Assembly: GCA_003989065.1 (NCBI GenBank)
Contig: RXIW01000012.1
Location: 1-64,000 of the forward strand
Reading direction: 5' to 3'
Length of the DNA: 64,000 nucleotides
Source: Candidatus Competibacteraceae bacterium
Lineage (GTDB): Bacteria; Pseudomonadota; Gammaproteobacteria; Competibacterales; Competibacteraceae
Part shown: positions 36,819-44,798 of the stretch, piece by piece
Numbering within the stretch: position 1 is the first letter of the stretch
How the letters are laid out: the number at the start of each line of letters is the position of its first letter
Made by a program: the position numbers and the translations under genes
The notes under the pieces: model-generated
What the model was told of the DNA's origin: nothing
The model's database searches: none
Seen by the model: only the letters and a program-made list of their open reading frames with translations

Positions 36819-38337
36819 GGGCAGGCTCTCCGATGTAATAGATCTTTCTTTGCGCGCCATCACGAATGATGACGCGGTTGAACAGAATCTTCTCGACCAG
36901 ATAGTGGCCGTCAATCCGGTCGCCTTCCGCGATGCGAGTACCGTCGTCCAATAATGCGTAAGACACCTGATCAGGTCCGATCATGATGCCACGTACGGCA
37001 ATCCGTAAGGGGCCATACGATTTTTTCTCCTCTTTTTGAGGCGCGGCAGCGGCGGTGGCTGGGATACGAGTGGGCGGTAGTGGGCTCGCCGAGCCTTTGA
37101 TCAGGCTGACTTTAGCGTCGAAAGTCAAGAAGTCTTGGGTTGCGGCAAGAAAAGCGCGCGCGATTGGCTCCCAGCGCGCCATTTCGTCAGCATCCAATGT
37201 TCCGACCGCAGTGATGTTGGTGGCGGTTGTCGTAATCGCGATCTGCTCGTCGAGGCCGGCCTCTTGCACCTGCTTGCGCAAATCCGCAGTGAAGTCTTCA
37301 AGGGTTTTCGCCTTCGACTCGATGCGGTCGAGACCCGGCACATCGTTGTGCAAGGTGGATTGCAACTGGTCATGGCGCAGGCCCGTACGCAAAAGACCAT
37401 GCAATTGCAATACGCCCTTTCCCAAATAATCGTAGCGCAATGATTTGCCGCCGAGACGATCCAGAGTGTAGGCGATGGTTTCCCGTATCGTCTCTTCCGG
37501 CCAGAGCTGATTGTCGGCAGCGATTCCCTGGGCGCGTAACGCAGCGCTCAAGCGGCTCTTGCTGGCGCGGGTTTCGCAATAGCCGGTCAGAACGACGCCG
37601 CCATCCGGACGAACCGCGATGTTGATGCCATGTATGCCCAACTCCGTCGCAATCGCTTGCGCTTTGGCGACGACCGTCGTTTCAGCCGCGGTCCGATCGG
37701 TGGCTGAGCCACCATTCAGCCAGTCGTGAAGCGGCGTCCACCACCAGGCGGCCAGTATCAGAGTCGCCAGGATGGCGATACCGCCGAGCGCTAGCCAACG
37801 CCTGCCTGCTGATCGCGACGGCGACGATGGCGGCGACGATGGCGGCGACGGTGGCGATGGCGGCGACGGCGACGATTGGGCAGGCGGGACGTCTTGCATC
37901 GGCGACGGCGATTCGTCGACGGCGCTGACCGGGGGCGCTTCCTGTCCAGGCGCCTCATCCGGTTTTTTTTCGGCAGCAGGCCAGACTACCTGATTCCAAT
38001 CGGTATTTTCCGGACCAAGGCCGATGTGGATCTCTCCTAGCCGGATCACCGCGCCGGCAGGGATTTGGCTGGTTTGGCCGGGTTGTAGAGTCCGCTCGGC
38101 CGTAATAACTGCTTGATCGCGGGCTTCCAGATGAAGCTGTCCCTGTCTGGCCGTCACTGCCAAATGCCTGGGAGCGATCGATTCCGCCTGGAGGACGATA
38201 TCGCACTCGTCGTCGCTCCCGATCAGATAGCTTGTCTCTTCGCCCAAACGAACTTCAGCGCCCTGCTGTGGCCCGGAAAGCAATCTCAATAATACCGTGG
38301 CATGGCCTGATGCTTTGGAAGCGTTTGGCTCAGCCAC
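36811..38337 (-). CDS. sctD: Inner-membrane ring protein SctD (YscD)
   Basis: A 508-residue single-pass protein. Residues 12-110 form a cytoplasmic FHA-like domain (YLIGSDDECDIVLQAESIAPRHLAV). Residues 120-178 are a linker rich in Pro and Ser. A membrane helix lies at about 181-200, followed by periplasmic ring-building repeats and a C-terminal strand-rich tail. YscD is about 420 residues; the excess is mostly the Pro/Ser linker, which is encoded by a short tandem repeat. It anchors the inner ring and binds SctK inside. No sctC secretin gene lies upstream as it does in Yersinia. Confidence 0.92.
   Translation of the reverse strand: MAEPNASKASGHATVLLRLLSGPQQGAEVRLGEETSYLIGSDDECDIVLQAESIAPRHLAVTARQGQLHLEARDQAVITAERTLQPGQTSQIPAGAVIRLGEIHIGLGPENTDWNQVVWPAAEKKPDEAPGQEAPPVSAVDESPSPMQDVPPAQSSPSPPSPPSPPSSPPSSPSRSAGRRWLALGGIAILATLILAAWWWTPLHDWLNGGSATDRTAAETTVVAKAQAIATELGIHGINIAVRPDGGVVLTGYCETRASKSRLSAALRAQGIAADNQLWPEETIRETIAYTLDRLGGKSLRYDYLGKGVLQLHGLLRTGLRHDQLQSTLHNDVPGLDRIESKAKTLEDFTADLRKQVQEAGLDEQIAITTTATNITAVGTLDADEMARWEPIARAFLAATQDFLTFDAKVSLIKGSASPLPPTRIPATAAAAPQKEEKKSYGPLRIAVRGIMIGPDQVSYALLDDGTRIAEGDRIDGHYLVEKILFNRVIIRDGAQRKIYYIGEPAHE
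37815..37878. repeat. GGCGAC/GATGGC short tandem repeat inside sctD
   Basis: A run of imperfect GGCGAC and GATGGC units encodes the alternating Pro-Ser linker of SctD (residues about 154-174). The 3- and 6-base unit allows in-frame length change. Confidence 0.8.
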
Positions 38338-38366
38338 GGGTTCGGTCCACTAGTCAGCGCGCAACA

Positions 38367-38807
38367 TCAGGGGAATACGATGTGCATGGGTAGCGGCGCC
38401 TGGCGGGATGACCCACCCGATAGCTCGCGCGCCCAGAATTCCAGCCGATTGGAAAAGGCTTCGATCGCTTTTTCCAGATCGGCCAGTTCAAGTGTGCGGG
38501 CCGGTATGCGACGAAACAGCAATAAATCGTCACTGCTGGTGTCCATGCTCAGCACTTCCTCATGCCGTTCGAGGCCGGCCAGCTGTTTGCGTAGCAGCTC
38601 GCCGAGCTGCTCTCCAGCTTGTCGGGGGTCGGCTGGCAGCGAGCCTGGATGACTTTCCAAATAAATCTGATCGCCACTCTGGAACAGGGTGATCCGCAAG
38701 CTGCCGTCCAGCACCAGGTCGTAACGATTCTGCTCGTCGGGTTTGGGCGTATCCAAGCCCCAGCGGGCGGCAAATTGTTCTAATCGTCTTTCGAGTTCGC
38801 CGGCCAT
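38367..38807 (-). CDS. YscB-like / CesT-type chaperone upstream of sctD
   Basis: A 146-residue protein with a class I chaperone pattern: ELERRLEQFAARWGLDTP, YDLVLDGSLRITLFQSGDQIYLESHPG (residues about 36-62), and a late helix (LELADLEKAIEAFSNRLEFWARELS). In Yersinia yscB lies near the start of the yscB-L operon, and YscB pairs with SycN on YopN. Position at the head of this minus-strand block suggests the same role. An effector chaperone is possible. Confidence 0.72.
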   Translation of the reverse strand: MAGELERRLEQFAARWGLDTPKPDEQNRYDLVLDGSLRITLFQSGDQIYLESHPGSLPADPRQAGEQLGELLRKQLAGLERHEEVLSMDTSSDDLLLFRRIPARTLELADLEKAIEAFSNRLEFWARELSGGSSRQAPLPMHIVFP

Positions 38808-38946
38808 TTTGATGTATTGAATCCGAGAGAAAGAGGTCACATGATCTTCTGATTATAGTCTGCTAGATTTTACGTGGAGTGCCAAGTGTCTTCGTCGGCG
38901 CGAATTTCCTGAATATCTTTATGCCTATTTGAATGAATCGTCCGTG

Positions 38947-39417
38947 ATGGATTATCGAGTTCACGATCCGCTGCGAGATGCTCTGCGCGCCGACGGTTGT
39001 TTCATCACCGAGCACTTTTTATCCGATCGCCCAGATTCGCTTTACATCGGCCCACATTTTCGCATCCGACATTGTGAGATGATCTATCGGCGGCCTGAAC
39101 CTGGTTTGCTGTTGATCGTATTGTATCGCCGGTCGGATGAAAAGGCCGGGACCCTTGGCAATCCTTTTGCGGAATTGATCTGGTTTTTACGCATTTGCAC
39201 GCGGCCCGTGTTTGAACTCAGCCAGATCATGGGCTATATATCTACCCATGGCTATCGACATGAACAGGGCTTGAGCGAACAGCGTCTGACCCGGTTCTAT
39301 CGCCATTTTTTCGATGCCGAGTGGGTCGATTACGATGGCAGCCTCTGGCTTGGCAAGAGCGTCGAAGCGCTACGAGTACGGCTTGCACAAATTCGACATA
39401 AAGGTAATTTCAGATAA
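38947..39417 (+). CDS. LcrR/PcrR-like type III secretion protein
   Basis: A 156-residue soluble basic protein. Blocks such as GNPFAELIWFLRICTRP and LSEQRLTRFYRHFFDAEWVD resemble LcrR/PcrR, a small protein encoded next to lcrGVH in Yersinia and Pseudomonas and implicated in LcrG and translocator expression. The start is ATG 38947; an in-frame GTG (38944) and TTG (38929) lie just upstream, and no strong ribosome-binding site is seen. It is divergent from the YscB-like gene. Confidence 0.65.
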   Translation: MDYRVHDPLRDALRADGCFITEHFLSDRPDSLYIGPHFRIRHCEMIYRRPEPGLLLIVLYRRSDEKAGTLGNPFAELIWFLRICTRPVFELSQIMGYISTHGYRHEQGLSEQRLTRFYRHFFDAEWVDYDGSLWLGKSVEALRVRLAQIRHKGNFR

Positions 39418-39494
39418 TTGCCATTATATACCTTTATTTTATTGGGTAAATAATCGGTTTCGATACATCGCGTTGGCCAGTGAGGAGGATATTC

Positions 39495-39716
39495 ATGCAA
39501 TCGATAGACCATGATTTGGAAGCCCAGTTGCAGAAAATGATGGCCGAACAGGCCAAAAAACAGAGTCAAGTGGAAAACACCTTGAGCGAATATGGGTTGG
39601 AACGTAGTCATCTGCAGGCGTATATCGAAAAAGCCAAGGCTAATACCATGGTGCAGAGCATCGTTTCGATAAAGAACTACATCAATAACCATCTCAACGT
39701 CGGAACGGAGCGTTAA
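39495..39716 (+). CDS. Small helical protein, probable partner of the DUF1521-containing tip protein
   Basis: A 73-residue charged, helical protein (AQLQKMMAEQAKKQSQVENT, LSEYGLERSHLQAYIEKAKA). GAGGAGG precedes ATG 39495, and the stop is three bases before the tip-like gene, so the two are coupled. The layout mirrors the LcrG-like gene just before the second tip gene, and ...YGLERSHLQAYIEKA recalls the LcrG phrase around IGLTPEAVMKIF. An LcrG-type tip chaperone is a reasonable guess, but similarity is slight. Confidence 0.6.
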   Translation: MQSIDHDLEAQLQKMMAEQAKKQSQVENTLSEYGLERSHLQAYIEKAKANTMVQSIVSIKNYINNHLNVGTER

Positions 39717-39719
39717 ACG

Positions 39720-40766
39720 ATGAATATACAAGTCGGAACCTCTTCCATCTCTGGCGTACAGTTGGGCGATACCGGTCAGGTCGATTTGCAGACGCTGATG
39801 GCGACCGTCATGCTGCAAAAGACCGATCTGCTCGATCAGCAGGTGCGAAATCAGGCCGCCGCCATTCAGCAGAAAAACGACACGTTGAAAACGCTCAACA
39901 ATTTGCTTAGCGAGGCCGGCGTCAAGCAATCCGAAGCCAGCACCATCGAGCAGACCGATCAACTGAGCGCCACCGAGGCCAACGGCAAGATCACCATCAA
40001 GATCAGCGACGAATACACGCTGGAAGTACCCAAGCCGAATACCGATCAATCCTGGACTCTGACCGACAAGGAAGGTAACAAGGTCAAGATCTGGGGCGAT
40101 CCCCATGTGGATGAGAATGCCGACGGCAAGACCGACTGGGATTTCAAACAGGGCTCGACCTTCTTGTTGGCGGACGGTACCAAGATTTCGGTAGGCACTG
40201 CGCCTTTTGGCAATGGAATGACGGTTACCAGTTCACTGACGATTACCCGGGGCGACGAAGCGATTACGGTCAGTGGCATCGATAAGAACACCGTAAGCTA
40301 TACCGACAGCAATACGGGTGGCCGGGCTTTGGATGCCAAGACCAATGATGGCTACATTTTCAAGGAGGGTTCCGGCGTCAACAAATGGACGACCGCGGAT
40401 AGCCAAGGTAATCAAACGACTATTGGTAAAGGCCAAAACCAGGCCATGGGCGCGGCAAAAACCTACGAGCTGGCAGTTGAAGCCAACGATGTGGAAATGA
40501 GCCAGGCCATGAAGGATTTTCTCGCGGCTAATCCGCAGATTCCTTATACCGATAGCGATGGCGATGGCAAACTGACGGCGTCCGAATACAAGACGCTGAT
40601 GGATAATCTGACTCGGGAGCGGGATTCGCTCACCAGCAGTTCGCAGCTCGAGATGACCATGCTCCAGAGCACCATGGGCAAATATAATCAGACTTTCGAA
40701 GCCTTGAGCAATTTTACCTCCAAATACTTCCAGTCGATGCAAACGATCACAGGCAATTTGCGCTGA
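39720..40766 (+). CDS. Needle-tip-like protein with inserted DUF1521/MIIA-like self-cleavage domain and EF-hand
   Basis: A 348-residue protein. Residues 20-65 and 300-348 match the N- and C-terminal helices of the neighbouring tip protein (C-terminal phrase LQSTMGKYNQTFEALSNF); that C-terminal pattern recalls LcrV (ITSRFNSAIEALNRFIQKY). Between them, residues about 85-220 match DUF1521: KITIKISDEYTLEV, IWGDPHVDENADGKTDW and FLLADGTKISVGTAPFG. In rhizobial NopE1 this domain cleaves itself between Asp and Pro of GDPHVD when calcium binds; here that bond is D127-P128. Residues 278-289 (DSDGDGKLTASE) are a textbook EF-hand loop. Tip identity is inferred; a filament or secreted effector role is possible. 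Confidence 0.72.
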   Translation: MNIQVGTSSISGVQLGDTGQVDLQTLMATVMLQKTDLLDQQVRNQAAAIQQKNDTLKTLNNLLSEAGVKQSEASTIEQTDQLSATEANGKITIKISDEYTLEVPKPNTDQSWTLTDKEGNKVKIWGDPHVDENADGKTDWDFKQGSTFLLADGTKISVGTAPFGNGMTVTSSLTITRGDEAITVSGIDKNTVSYTDSNTGGRALDAKTNDGYIFKEGSGVNKWTTADSQGNQTTIGKGQNQAMGAAKTYELAVEANDVEMSQAMKDFLAANPQIPYTDSDGDGKLTASEYKTLMDNLTRERDSLTSSSQLEMTMLQSTMGKYNQTFEALSNFTSKYFQSMQTITGNLR

Positions 40767-40810
40767 TCGAAACTCACTGAACTTTCTACTCACTGATTTG
40801 AGGTCTACTC

Positions 40811-41122
40811 ATGCAAGACTCCAATGCTACCCAGGACCGTTCGCTGGAGGTCAGTCGACAGATCGATGCGCTCCTTGCCGAGGTGAACGAGCAACTCGCC
40901 CGAACTGAAGCCCTGTACGAGCAAATCGGTGTTCGACCCGAGGATGCCACTCGCTTCCTGCAAAGCGGTCGGATTAGCCCGGTTGAACGCGAACAAACCG
41001 AGCGGGAGCTTACCGCATTTCGCGACGAGGTCGAAAACGAGGCCCGTCAAGCGGTCGAACTGGCGAAATCACAGCAATCGGGTGGGCGAGTGCGTGTGTC
41101 CTCGAAGCGGATTCGCATTTGA
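40811..41122 (+). CDS. LcrG-like tip-protein chaperone/regulator
   Basis: A 103-residue charged helical protein. The middle (YEQIGVRPEDATRFLQSGRI, then SPVEREQTERELTAFRDEV) parallels LcrG (IGLTPEAVMKIFAGRSAEEI and KPAERELLDEIKRQ). LcrG binds LcrV and blocks premature effector export. Immediate position before a tip-like gene and the SycD-YopB-YopD-like genes reproduces the lcrGVH-yopBD order. A basic tail (RVRVSSKRIRI) is distinctive. Confidence 0.75.
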   Translation: MQDSNATQDRSLEVSRQIDALLAEVNEQLARTEALYEQIGVRPEDATRFLQSGRISPVEREQTERELTAFRDEVENEARQAVELAKSQQSGGRVRVSSKRIRI

Positions 41123-41176
41123 CCTGTATTTGATTTGATATTTGCTTCGTTCATAGGATTCAAGAGGAGTAGTGAC

Positions 41177-41722
41177 ATGGCTGGTGAAGTCGGTGGTGTT
41201 GGAGCAGTAAATTCATACGTTCCTGTATCCAATGAAGTGGATTTGGCTACGCTGATGTTTACGGTGCAAAGCGAGCGGGCCACTTTGCTGGATGGCATGG
41301 TGCGCAATCAGGCATCCAAGATCCAATACAACAACGAGCGGCTCAAGGAATTGAACGAGGCCATGTCCAAGGTCAACAATCTTGGTCAATCGGGTGGCAA
41401 TCTCGGCAATGTTTCCATGCAGGCGCTCAATACCAGCAAGAATCCACCCGTCATCGAGACTATGACGGTGCAGCAATTTCTCGACATGAAGGGTGTCGAA
41501 ACGCCTAACAAGGATAAAGACAACAATTATTCCAAGGAGGAAATCGCTCTGATTACCACCAATATCAAGAATTCGGTCGATAGTCTGACCAGCACTTCGC
41601 AACTGGACATGACGCAGTTGCAATCGACCATGAGCAAATACAATCAGACCTTCGAAGCGTTGAGCAACTTCATCTCCAAGTACTTCCAGTCGCTGCAGAC
41701 CATTACCGGTAACTTGCGTTAA
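41177..41722 (+). CDS. sctA: LcrV-like needle-tip protein SctA (short form)
   Basis: A 181-residue protein with an N-terminal helix (EVDLATLMFTVQSERATLLD), a short middle, and a C-terminal helix (LQSTMSKYNQTFEALSNFIS, residues 148-167) similar to the tip of LcrV/IpaD coiled coils. It is much smaller than LcrV (about 326 residues), lacking the large globular domains. Residues 111-122 (NKDKDNNYSKEE) align with the EF-hand loop of its longer neighbour. ATG 41177 follows AGAGGAG. Gene order (LcrG-like before, SycD after) supports a tip role; an EspA/SseB-type filament is an alternative. Confidence 0.72.
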   Translation: MAGEVGGVGAVNSYVPVSNEVDLATLMFTVQSERATLLDGMVRNQASKIQYNNERLKELNEAMSKVNNLGQSGGNLGNVSMQALNTSKNPPVIETMTVQQFLDMKGVETPNKDKDNNYSKEEIALITTNIKNSVDSLTSTSQLDMTQLQSTMSKYNQTFEALSNFISKYFQSLQTITGNLR

Positions 41723-41741
41723 CCCGGAGGATACTGAACCC

Positions 41742-42263
41742 ATGTCCAGCGCTACGACCCAAGAAGCCATTATCGAAGCGACTCCCAATTTTACCGAAGA
41801 AGAATTGGGCGAGTTGATGCTCAATTTCATGAAGAATGGTAAAACTCTGAAAGATATAAAAGGGTTGACCACCGATAACATGGAGGCGATTTATGGCGTG
41901 GCCTACAATGCCTACAATGCCGGTAATCTGGAACAGGCATTGAAGGTTTTTCAGTTTCTCTGTTATTTCGACCATCTTGAGCACAAATACTGGATGGGTT
42001 TGGCCGCTGTCCGGCAAATGCTCAAGGATTTCAGCGGTGCGGTTGATGCCTACTCTTTCGCTGGCATATTGAACATCAATGATCCGCGTGCGCCGTTTCA
42101 GGCTGCCAACTGCCATATCGCGCTGGGCAATCGGGACGCCGCCATCAGCGGTTTGACCGCGACCATCGAGTTTTCCGGCAATAAGCCGGAATGGAAGGAT
42201 CTGAAGAGTCAGGCCACGGCCATGCTCGAGTTGTTGCAGAGCAACGCTGAACAGGGGGGATGA
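41742..42263 (+). CDS. sycD: Class II translocator chaperone SycD/LcrH
   Basis: A 173-residue TPR protein: LMLNFMKNGKTLKDIKGLT, AIYGVAYNAYNAGNLEQALKVFQFLCYFD, YWMGLAAVRQMLKDFSGAVDAYSFAGILN, APFQAANCHIALGNRDAAI. These match the three TPRs of LcrH/SycD/IpgC. It keeps the two hydrophobic translocators apart in the cytoplasm. The next two genes encode those translocators. Confidence 0.93.
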   Translation: MSSATTQEAIIEATPNFTEEELGELMLNFMKNGKTLKDIKGLTTDNMEAIYGVAYNAYNAGNLEQALKVFQFLCYFDHLEHKYWMGLAAVRQMLKDFSGAVDAYSFAGILNINDPRAPFQAANCHIALGNRDAAISGLTATIEFSGNKPEWKDLKSQATAMLELLQSNAEQGG

Positions 42264-42267
42264 CACG

Positions 42268-43272
42268 ATGGAAGGCATCGGTTTTCGACCAGATACCTTG
42301 GTGACCACCATTCCGGATGGTCCCATTACCTTACCGCCCACCAGCAACAAGCCTGGCACCAGTTCGACCGTCCCGGACGTCAGGGTCGATAACAGCCCCA
42401 ATCTGCAACCGCCGCTCGATCCGCCGAAGGTGATGAGCATGGAGGACATGATGCTGGCCCTCCAGGCCCTGCAGACCAAAGTGCAGGACCAGCAGGCGGC
42501 CTCTTCGAAGAACGACATTCAGAATACGCTGAACCAGAAAACGACCGAGAACAAGGAGCGCATCAAGCAGCTGGAAGAATCCATATCCAAGATGGCCGAT
42601 GCCAAGAAGTCCGGGGTTTTCGGCAAGATCTTCGGCTGGGTGGCCGCCATCGCTGCGGTGATCGTGTCGGCGGCGCTGATCGCGACCGGCGTCGGGGCCG
42701 TAGCCGGTGGCTTGATGCTGGCCGGAGCCGTACTCGGATTGGGTATGCAGATTTTCAACGAGGCGGGCGGGATGGAGGCGATGGCCAAAGCCTGTGGCGA
42801 GAACGGCGCGCAGGCTTTCATGTGGACCATGATGGCAGTGCAGATCCTGCTGGCGGTCGGCAGCATGGGCGCGGGTCTGGCCTCGTCCTCGGCCACGGTC
42901 GCCTCCAAGATGCCGACCCTGGCCGCTGCGCTCAGCAAGACGATGGGCGGCTTCGCCCAGGCTGGGTCCAGTGTCAACGCCTTTGCCAACATGACCAAGG
43001 TGGTGGCGGGTGTGATCAGCGGGGCGGCCATGGTCGGGCAGGGCGCTTCGGGGATTGCCACTGGCGTGTATAACAAGGAAGCGTCGGATGCTAGCGCCAA
43101 GGCCAAGGAGGTCGAAGCGGCCATGCTCAAGCTGCAGGCCATCATGGAAGAAGAGATGAAGCGGCTGAAGAAGATTCTGGACGACATGCAGGAAGGCGCT
43201 TCCATCGCCATGCAGGCGCTCTCGTCGGCCAACGAAACCAAGTCCGCCATCACCCAGAAACTTGGGGTCTAG
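42268..43272 (+). CDS. sctE: Hydrophobic translocator SctE (YopB-like)
   Basis: A 334-residue protein with a disordered N-terminal 55 residues rich in Pro and Thr, a coiled coil at about 80-112, two hydrophobic regions at 122-162 and 182-206, and a long C-terminal amphipathic helix. This is the YopB/IpaB layout. It would insert in the host membrane and build the translocation pore with SctB. The Ala/Gly/Met-rich membrane region is typical. Confidence 0.88.
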   Translation: MEGIGFRPDTLVTTIPDGPITLPPTSNKPGTSSTVPDVRVDNSPNLQPPLDPPKVMSMEDMMLALQALQTKVQDQQAASSKNDIQNTLNQKTTENKERIKQLEESISKMADAKKSGVFGKIFGWVAAIAAVIVSAALIATGVGAVAGGLMLAGAVLGLGMQIFNEAGGMEAMAKACGENGAQAFMWTMMAVQILLAVGSMGAGLASSSATVASKMPTLAAALSKTMGGFAQAGSSVNAFANMTKVVAGVISGAAMVGQGASGIATGVYNKEASDASAKAKEVEAAMLKLQAIMEEEMKRLKKILDDMQEGASIAMQALSSANETKSAITQKLGV

Positions 43273-43295
43273 CCCCTTTCGGCCGGAGATAGCCC

Positions 43296-44216
43296 ATGAC
43301 CACGATTTCCAGCAGTATCACCTTCGATGCGAGCACGACTCTGGCCGACATGACCCAGAGCATCGAGCAGGATCTGAAGGCCAAAGGGGTACAAGGCCCG
43401 ATCAATCAGGACGCTCTGGTCCTGACCAAGGTCGCTAATCAGGATGGCAGCTTTACCGTTTTCTATCAGTATCCCCTGGATCCGCCCAGGGAGACGCCGC
43501 CCGGCAGCCTCAACGACGCCTTCGACAAGATGAATGGTTTCATCGACTTGGGGGCGATCATGGCGCTGTTTCATGAAGTTGCCCTGGAGCAGCGCGATGC
43601 CGCTCGCGAGGGGCGGCAGGCCCAGCTGACCGTCCAGGTCACCGAACTCAAGAACGCGGCTCAAGACATCCGCGACTCCGCGCTCGCCTCGTTCGTGGGG
43701 GCGATGGTGATGGGTGCGTTGAGTATCGCCGGCGGCATCCTGTCGGTGGTCGGCTCGGTCAAGGCCGGCACCCAGGCCAAAGCCGGTCTGGAAAAATCGC
43801 AAGAAGCCACTCAGCTCAGTCAGAAGCTGGCTGGCAAGGAAATCAATCCCGGCGACGGCGTCGAGATGCTTACCAAGCAGGAAAAGATGGGCCTCCCGTC
43901 CCAGATCAAGAGCCTGAATCAGCAATCGAGCAGTCTCAGCCAAGTCAGCCAGACCACACTGGGCAAGTACCAGGGTTGGTCGAGCCTGGCCGGTGGCGTG
44001 GGCGGCGTCAGCAAGGGGATCGGCGACTACATCTCGGGGCAGGAGCAGGCCAACTCCAAGGAGGATGAGGCGCGCGCCACCAAGGCAGGAGCCGAGCGCG
44101 ATCAATTGATCGCCTATCAGAATGAAGCGCAGCAGTTGATGGCCGACATTCGCCAGATGTTGCAGCAGATCACTCAGAACCAGATGGAAACGGCCCGGGC
44201 CATCTTGCGCGTCTGA
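43296..44216 (+). CDS. sctB: Translocator SctB (YopD-like)
   Basis: A 306-residue protein with one central hydrophobic segment (about 129-154: ALASFVGAMVMGALSIAGGI) and a C-terminal amphipathic coiled coil (about 265-305), the layout of YopD/IpaC. With SctE it forms the pore in the target membrane. It is the last gene of the lcrGVH-yopBD-like operon. Confidence 0.85.
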   Translation: MTTISSSITFDASTTLADMTQSIEQDLKAKGVQGPINQDALVLTKVANQDGSFTVFYQYPLDPPRETPPGSLNDAFDKMNGFIDLGAIMALFHEVALEQRDAAREGRQAQLTVQVTELKNAAQDIRDSALASFVGAMVMGALSIAGGILSVVGSVKAGTQAKAGLEKSQEATQLSQKLAGKEINPGDGVEMLTKQEKMGLPSQIKSLNQQSSSLSQVSQTTLGKYQGWSSLAGGVGGVSKGIGDYISGQEQANSKEDEARATKAGAERDQLIAYQNEAQQLMADIRQMLQQITQNQMETARAILRV

Positions 44217-44287
44217 ATACCGACACATCCCGGTCAGAGCAGATTGGACCGACGGCCATCGCTACCGGTCAGGCTAATAGAGGGCTT

Positions 44288-44764
44288 ATGGCACGAAAAC
44301 ATTTCGATACCTTGCTTTCCCGAGTGGGAGACGCCATTGGGGTGGGCAATCTGGAGGCCGATGCCGACGGCTATTGTCTGCTGCGCGTGGATGGCCAGCT
44401 GGAATTGAGCATCGAATTCGATGAGGACAGCCAGTCAGTGATCTTGAGCGCCGCCTGCGGCCAGCTGTCCGCAACTGCCAGCAGCCAGATTCTCCTGGAG
44501 TTGTTGTCGGCCAATTTCTATTGGAGTGGCGCGGGTGGCTCGACCCTGTCGGTGCATGGACCGACCCGCACCGTCTATCTGCAATACCGGGAGACGATCG
44601 ATCATCTCGACGCGCCGCGTTTGCAGGATCTGCTGCACGCCATGCTGATGAACAGCGAGACCTGGAGTGAGCGCCTGACGGCATTGGCCAGCGGGCAGGC
44701 GGCGCCCGGCGCAGCCGTTCCGATGCCGGTCGATCCGCCGCCGTGGGGTGGCATTCGGGTCTGA
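44288..44764 (+). CDS. CesT/Tir-type chaperone for the kinase-like effectors
   Basis: A 158-residue acidic protein with the CesT fold: FDTLLSRVGDAIGVGNLEAD, LLRVDGQLELSIEFDEDSQSV, ELLSANFYWSGAGGSTLSVHG, and a C-terminal helix before a Pro-rich linker ending WGGIRV. NFYWSGAGGSTLSV closely parallels NLFWQQTGGATLAL in the chaperone of the SopB-like effector, so the two chaperones are probably related. The kinase-like effector gene follows after 34 bases. Confidence 0.85.
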   Translation: MARKHFDTLLSRVGDAIGVGNLEADADGYCLLRVDGQLELSIEFDEDSQSVILSAACGQLSATASSQILLELLSANFYWSGAGGSTLSVHGPTRTVYLQYRETIDHLDAPRLQDLLHAMLMNSETWSERLTALASGQAAPGAAVPMPVDPPPWGGIRV

Positions 44765-44798
44765 CCGAGCCTTCGGTTCTTGCAGTGGAGTGGTCGTC

